From: Gymnorhina tibicen
Taxonomy: Eukaryota > Chordata > Aves > Passeriformes > Artamidae
Length of the DNA: 64,000 bases
Assembly: GCA_013399875.1 (NCBI GenBank)
Contig: VXAZ01008267.1
Coordinates: forward strand, 83,722 to 147,721
Reading direction: 5' to 3'
In this document: positions 1-64,000 of the stretch, piece after piece
Layout of the letters: each line of letters opens with the position of its first letter
Numbering within the stretch: the stretch's first letter is position 1
The notes under the pieces: model-generated
Told to the model about the DNA's origin: nothing
Seen by the model: only the letters and a program-made list of their open reading frames with translations
Database searches by the model: none
Program-made: the position numbers and the translations under genes

Positions 1-793
1 AATGGACAAGACAGATGGAGACCAGTTTGGTGACTGGCTTGGTTAAGTATTTGATAAATCAAGAACTGTCACTTACTGCTAGAATTTCCATTTGCTAAGC
101 AAGAAGATGAGCAGGTCACAAAAATACAAAGGAAGAAAAAAGAGCAAGAATTAGTGTAGGAAATAATCTTAATTAGGGTAAAAGATGTCCCAGGTAAAAT
201 GGAAGAAGAAATACAAGTAACATGCTCCAAATGTATCCTGAATGTAAAAAAAAATAACAGGCCGAATTTGACATAAAATTACTTGCTAATGATACTAACT
301 AAAATTACTAACTAAAGATAGATAGTATTGGCTTTGTTGTCCCACAGCATGAGTAACACTCTTACAACCCTGTCTGGCCTTTATACATTGTGTACTCTGA
401 AAGGTGCACAAATTTAAGGTAATCAAAATCAAGAACACTTGGATCTGAACATCTGTACAACGCTTCTTACTTGTTCTGTATCACACTACTTTAAGCAAAA
501 AAATTGCATCTTAAAATTGGAAATGCAACGTTAATTTGGATTCTGGATCAGTTTAAAATTCTTGGGTTTGCTAAACTGAATTCCCAACACCTCTGAGAGA
601 TTTCTATAATGTAATTGCACATTGGTTTTTACAAGCCATTTAAAAAAAAATGTTTGGAGAAGAGGGATAGGGAGAGAAATAGTCAGAAAATATATTTGTC
701 AGACTAGGGACGTGAACTTCACCACTCCTGTGCTTTGTACAGCACTAAGCGTATTGATGGTACTTAGGCACATGCAGTGGTCATAGCAAACCA

Positions 794-910
794 GATCACA
801 GAATCATAGAATATCCTGAGTTGGAAGGGATCCACAAGGATCACTGAAGTCCAGCTCCTGGCCCTGCACAGGACAACCCCATTGGAATCACACCGTGTGC
901 CTGAGAGCAA
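794..910 (-). mobile_element. CR1 LINE 3' fragment
   Basis: Reads tcacagaatcatagaat, then a ttggaaggga motif, then a Cys/Leu-type CR1 tail through ctcctggccctgcacagg and gtgcctgagag. This orientation (starting tcatagaat) is the reverse complement of the CR1 3' end, so the element lies on the minus strand, sense with FRYL. 5'-truncated, as is typical. Confidence 0.85.
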
Positions 911-2419
911 AACATATGAAGATGTCTGACTCCCAACAGACAGAAGCAGCTGAGCTTTACTAAGCACACAGCTGTACACGATGTTATGGTAAGTTACATA
1001 CTATTTGCTTCACAGGTTATAAACATTGCATGTTTTTGTTACACTGCATGTTTTTGTTCTGCACTCTGTGCTATTATATACACGGCACAAATATAAGTGA
1101 AAAGTTCTGATGCACAGAACACTGAAGACATAAGATGTTGAACTGCATAAGTTAACATGCATTTGATGATTCACTTTAATGAAGCACAGAGAATCAGATT
1201 TTGAGAAATGGCAGGGTTGACTATTTAATAATTTTAGTCATTAAGTCCCAGTGTTCTTAAGCCACGTCTCATTATTACTGTAAGCCATAATTAATCCCTT
1301 TCCCCCAAATCACACCTTGATAGCTACCTTTTAAAAATTCAAGAGTTTTTCCTTTAAAAATGGCTTTGTAGTGCTTCAGTGTCTTTCACATATGTGCTTA
1401 CTTGAGAAATAATCTGATTTTTCTACCTGCCTGTCCTGTAGAAACAGTCTAGCCAGAGTCCAGATGCATTCTTTCAGGCTTGCATGTGCTAATAGCCAAA
1501 ACTGAATAATTAGATTTACTTGCTAGTCTGCTGGCAATGCACGAGCCAGAACAGAATTAATCTCGCTCTTCCTTAGCTGTATGGACCACAGTGCTAAAAA
1601 TTAGTAAGAAAATCTTATTTGTGTTAGTGAATGAAAAATATCTGTTTTCCTGAGCAAGACAACACTTAAACATTTTTAGCATTAACTGGTTGACTGCTTA
1701 GACTTAGCAGCCCCACACTCCATTTACAAGGACTTTTGAAGAATTACCAGCACGCCTCCCTCACAGGCTAGGATTAAAAACCAAAATCAAAACAGGTCCC
1801 CACAAATAATAATCAGTGTGATTGGTCACAGACTTCTTTTCAGAGGCTATCTTCAAACCTTGCAGAAACAGGGAAGAATAGACCAAACTGCCTTGCTGGG
1901 GAATCATGGATTCTCTCTGTAAAAGCTATTTGAAAGCCTGCATGTTGCTTGTCTTCCATTTCTTAGCTTCCCCAGCTATACAGTAGGAAAAGTAACATTT
2001 ACATTCATGGTAAGAATGGTTCTGTTATAACACCTAAATGTTAGAACAGTTTCTTGGTGTATGTAAACAAAATTGTAAGTATGAACTGAAATACATAAAT
2101 GCTGCTTTTTTATTAATATATACATTTACTGTATTGTAATAGTAAATGTTGTTATCTATTTCTAAAGATATACCAGTCAGTATACAAACATGTATACTTA
2201 GTGTAAAATACACTAAAGTATGTGTTCATAGGCAAGACAAAAGTCCTTGCAAATAGTAGCAAATTATTTTGCTGCTTTTGTATTACCTAAGCTTATCCAC
2301 ATGATTTTTTTAAAAAAAGTGCAACTTTAGGGCAGTATAAAAATTAACAGTCTATTATCACATGTTTCACTGCTCTAAAAATTGAGGTACATTTTGTGAT
2401 TGAATTAAAAAACCCCAAA

Positions 2420-2440
2420 CATATATGTATATATATATAT
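2420..2440. repeat. (AT)n microsatellite
   Basis: Short ATATAT run with one G interruption in the intron at the window start. Confidence 0.85.
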
Positions 2441-3408
2441 GAAGAACAGCAAAAGAAAACTGTATAAAAGAAGAAATAGTCCAAAGATACAACAAATATC
2501 TTTGTTCCTGAAGACTACATCTTCAGCAGCAGAAACATGACCAAGTGCATCGAAGAATAGTTCAACTGAATAAAAGAAACAAAATTCCTCCTTTCTCAGG
2601 TTGGATTTGAGATTTTTGTCAAACTGTCATTGTGAAAAGGTAAGTTCATCTGCCACCTGCAGTACTTTCTTACATCTTTCACTGTCCTTACCGCAGTACT
2701 TCAGATGGCAGATTCCTGGTACCTGCTAATGTTGGGTTTTGGATTTGCTTTTTTTACCAGGTCAATATTATGCAGCTATTCTGTTTTAAAAAAACCCCAG
2801 TCCTAGTCCATTTGGGGAAAAGCTATCACTTATTATAGCAATTAGTAATATTAAACATGGATGACTGCCATGCAAATACATACAAAATATTCAACTAATA
2901 TTAATGGTTACTTAACCTATTGTTAGATGATATTTTGACAGAAGTGTTTTTATGAGCTTTTTGCTATACTGCTACTTTACTCACTGTTCCTTCTCACCCA
3001 AATACTGGCTCCAGAAAGGTCTTAATGCAGTTCTATAGTACTAACTATATTAAATTCAATAGAAGTTTTTGAGTAGACAATGTATCTGAGCATATAACCA
3101 GAATATTAATCTTTTTTCTTCTAGAAACAGCAGAAGAAAAGCAGACTTGCCGATACACAGATGGTATCTAGTCTGCTTATCTACTCAATGTTATTAAGTC
3201 TAGAAGCCAAGACAGATTGCCAGCTTTTATTAAGAAGACCCATTCTTATTACCACTTCATGAGACTCCGAGTTTCCAAAAGATAGGATGATAACTGAAAT
3301 GAAAAGCTTTTCATACATTTTTAATCTCTCTACAAATATTAGAATTTTTGTCCCATGAAGATGATTTTTAATCTCATATCCTGAGACTCACAAATGACAT
3401 ACACCTAC

Positions 3409-64000
<60,592 letters not shown>

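Larger units (their letters stand above)
1..3408 (-). other. FRYL: Intron of FRYL, 5' part, cut by window start
   Basis: AT-rich sequence with no FRYL exon that I can recognise. It holds a CR1 3' fragment (794-910) and an (AT)n run at 2420-2440. The remaining C-terminal exons must lie beyond the window. Confidence 0.75.

Noticed and set aside
1..3408. Remaining C-terminal FRYL exons expected downstream
   Set aside because: No segment resembling the ELELCRRL or LLAQAKPMGN family stretches could be found, so the exons are taken to lie outside the window.

Overview
The window is AT-rich vertebrate nuclear DNA, most likely from a bird. It carries several CR1 LINE copies with the typical avian CR1 3' tail, including tail wording such as 'ttggaaggga' and 'attctatga', and the introns are compact. 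No bacterial-type gene, operon, CRISPR array or RNA gene is visible.

One gene fills the window: the minus-strand gene for FRYL (furry-like), a very large HEAT/ARM-type scaffold protein. I could place 44 consecutive coding exons between 63461 (5' side) and 3409 (3' side). All have GT-AG splice sites, all junction phases agree, and together they give 7,140 nt, exactly 2,380 open codons. The full family protein is about 3,000 residues, so the window lacks the first roughly 440 residues (beyond 64000) and the last roughly 190 residues (below position 1). FRYL is preferred over its paralogue FRY on remembered sequence, for example the stretches [18 protein letters not shown] and [12 protein letters not shown] database alignment would settle this.

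Layout, in transcription order. 63.5-56.9 kb: exons 1-9, the end of the conserved Furry N-terminal region. 54.8-41.1 kb: exons 10-22, the central helical repeats, ending in a variable Ser-rich linker. 38.8-28.6 kb: exons 23-33, the second conserved block, including the 608-nt exon 30 with RRRS/RTRS motifs. 26.5-12.6 kb: exons 34-41, an acidic, Ser-rich linker built almost entirely from phase-0 exons. 10.7-3.4 kb: exons 42-44, the start of the conserved C-terminal block. Positions 1-3408 are intron with no recognisable coding sequence.

Repeats are modest: two CR1 3' fragments on the gene's sense strand (794-910, 42522-42741), two antisense CR1 copies (46173-46550, 53668-54247), one old CR1/L3-like remnant (9345-10040), some microsatellites and a few short palindromes or duplications.

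The most interesting signals concern splicing. A 9-nt candidate microexon at 20926-20934 would add Glu-Leu-Gln in frame inside the acidic linker, and has a UGC just upstream of its acceptor. Two NAGNAG acceptors (exons 8 and 26) could each add or remove one residue. A 90-bp intron (59793-59882) is open in frame throughout except that its own acceptor TAG is the stop codon. There are also candidate cassette, poison and recursive splice sites. I see no evidence for a wholly new multi-gene system.
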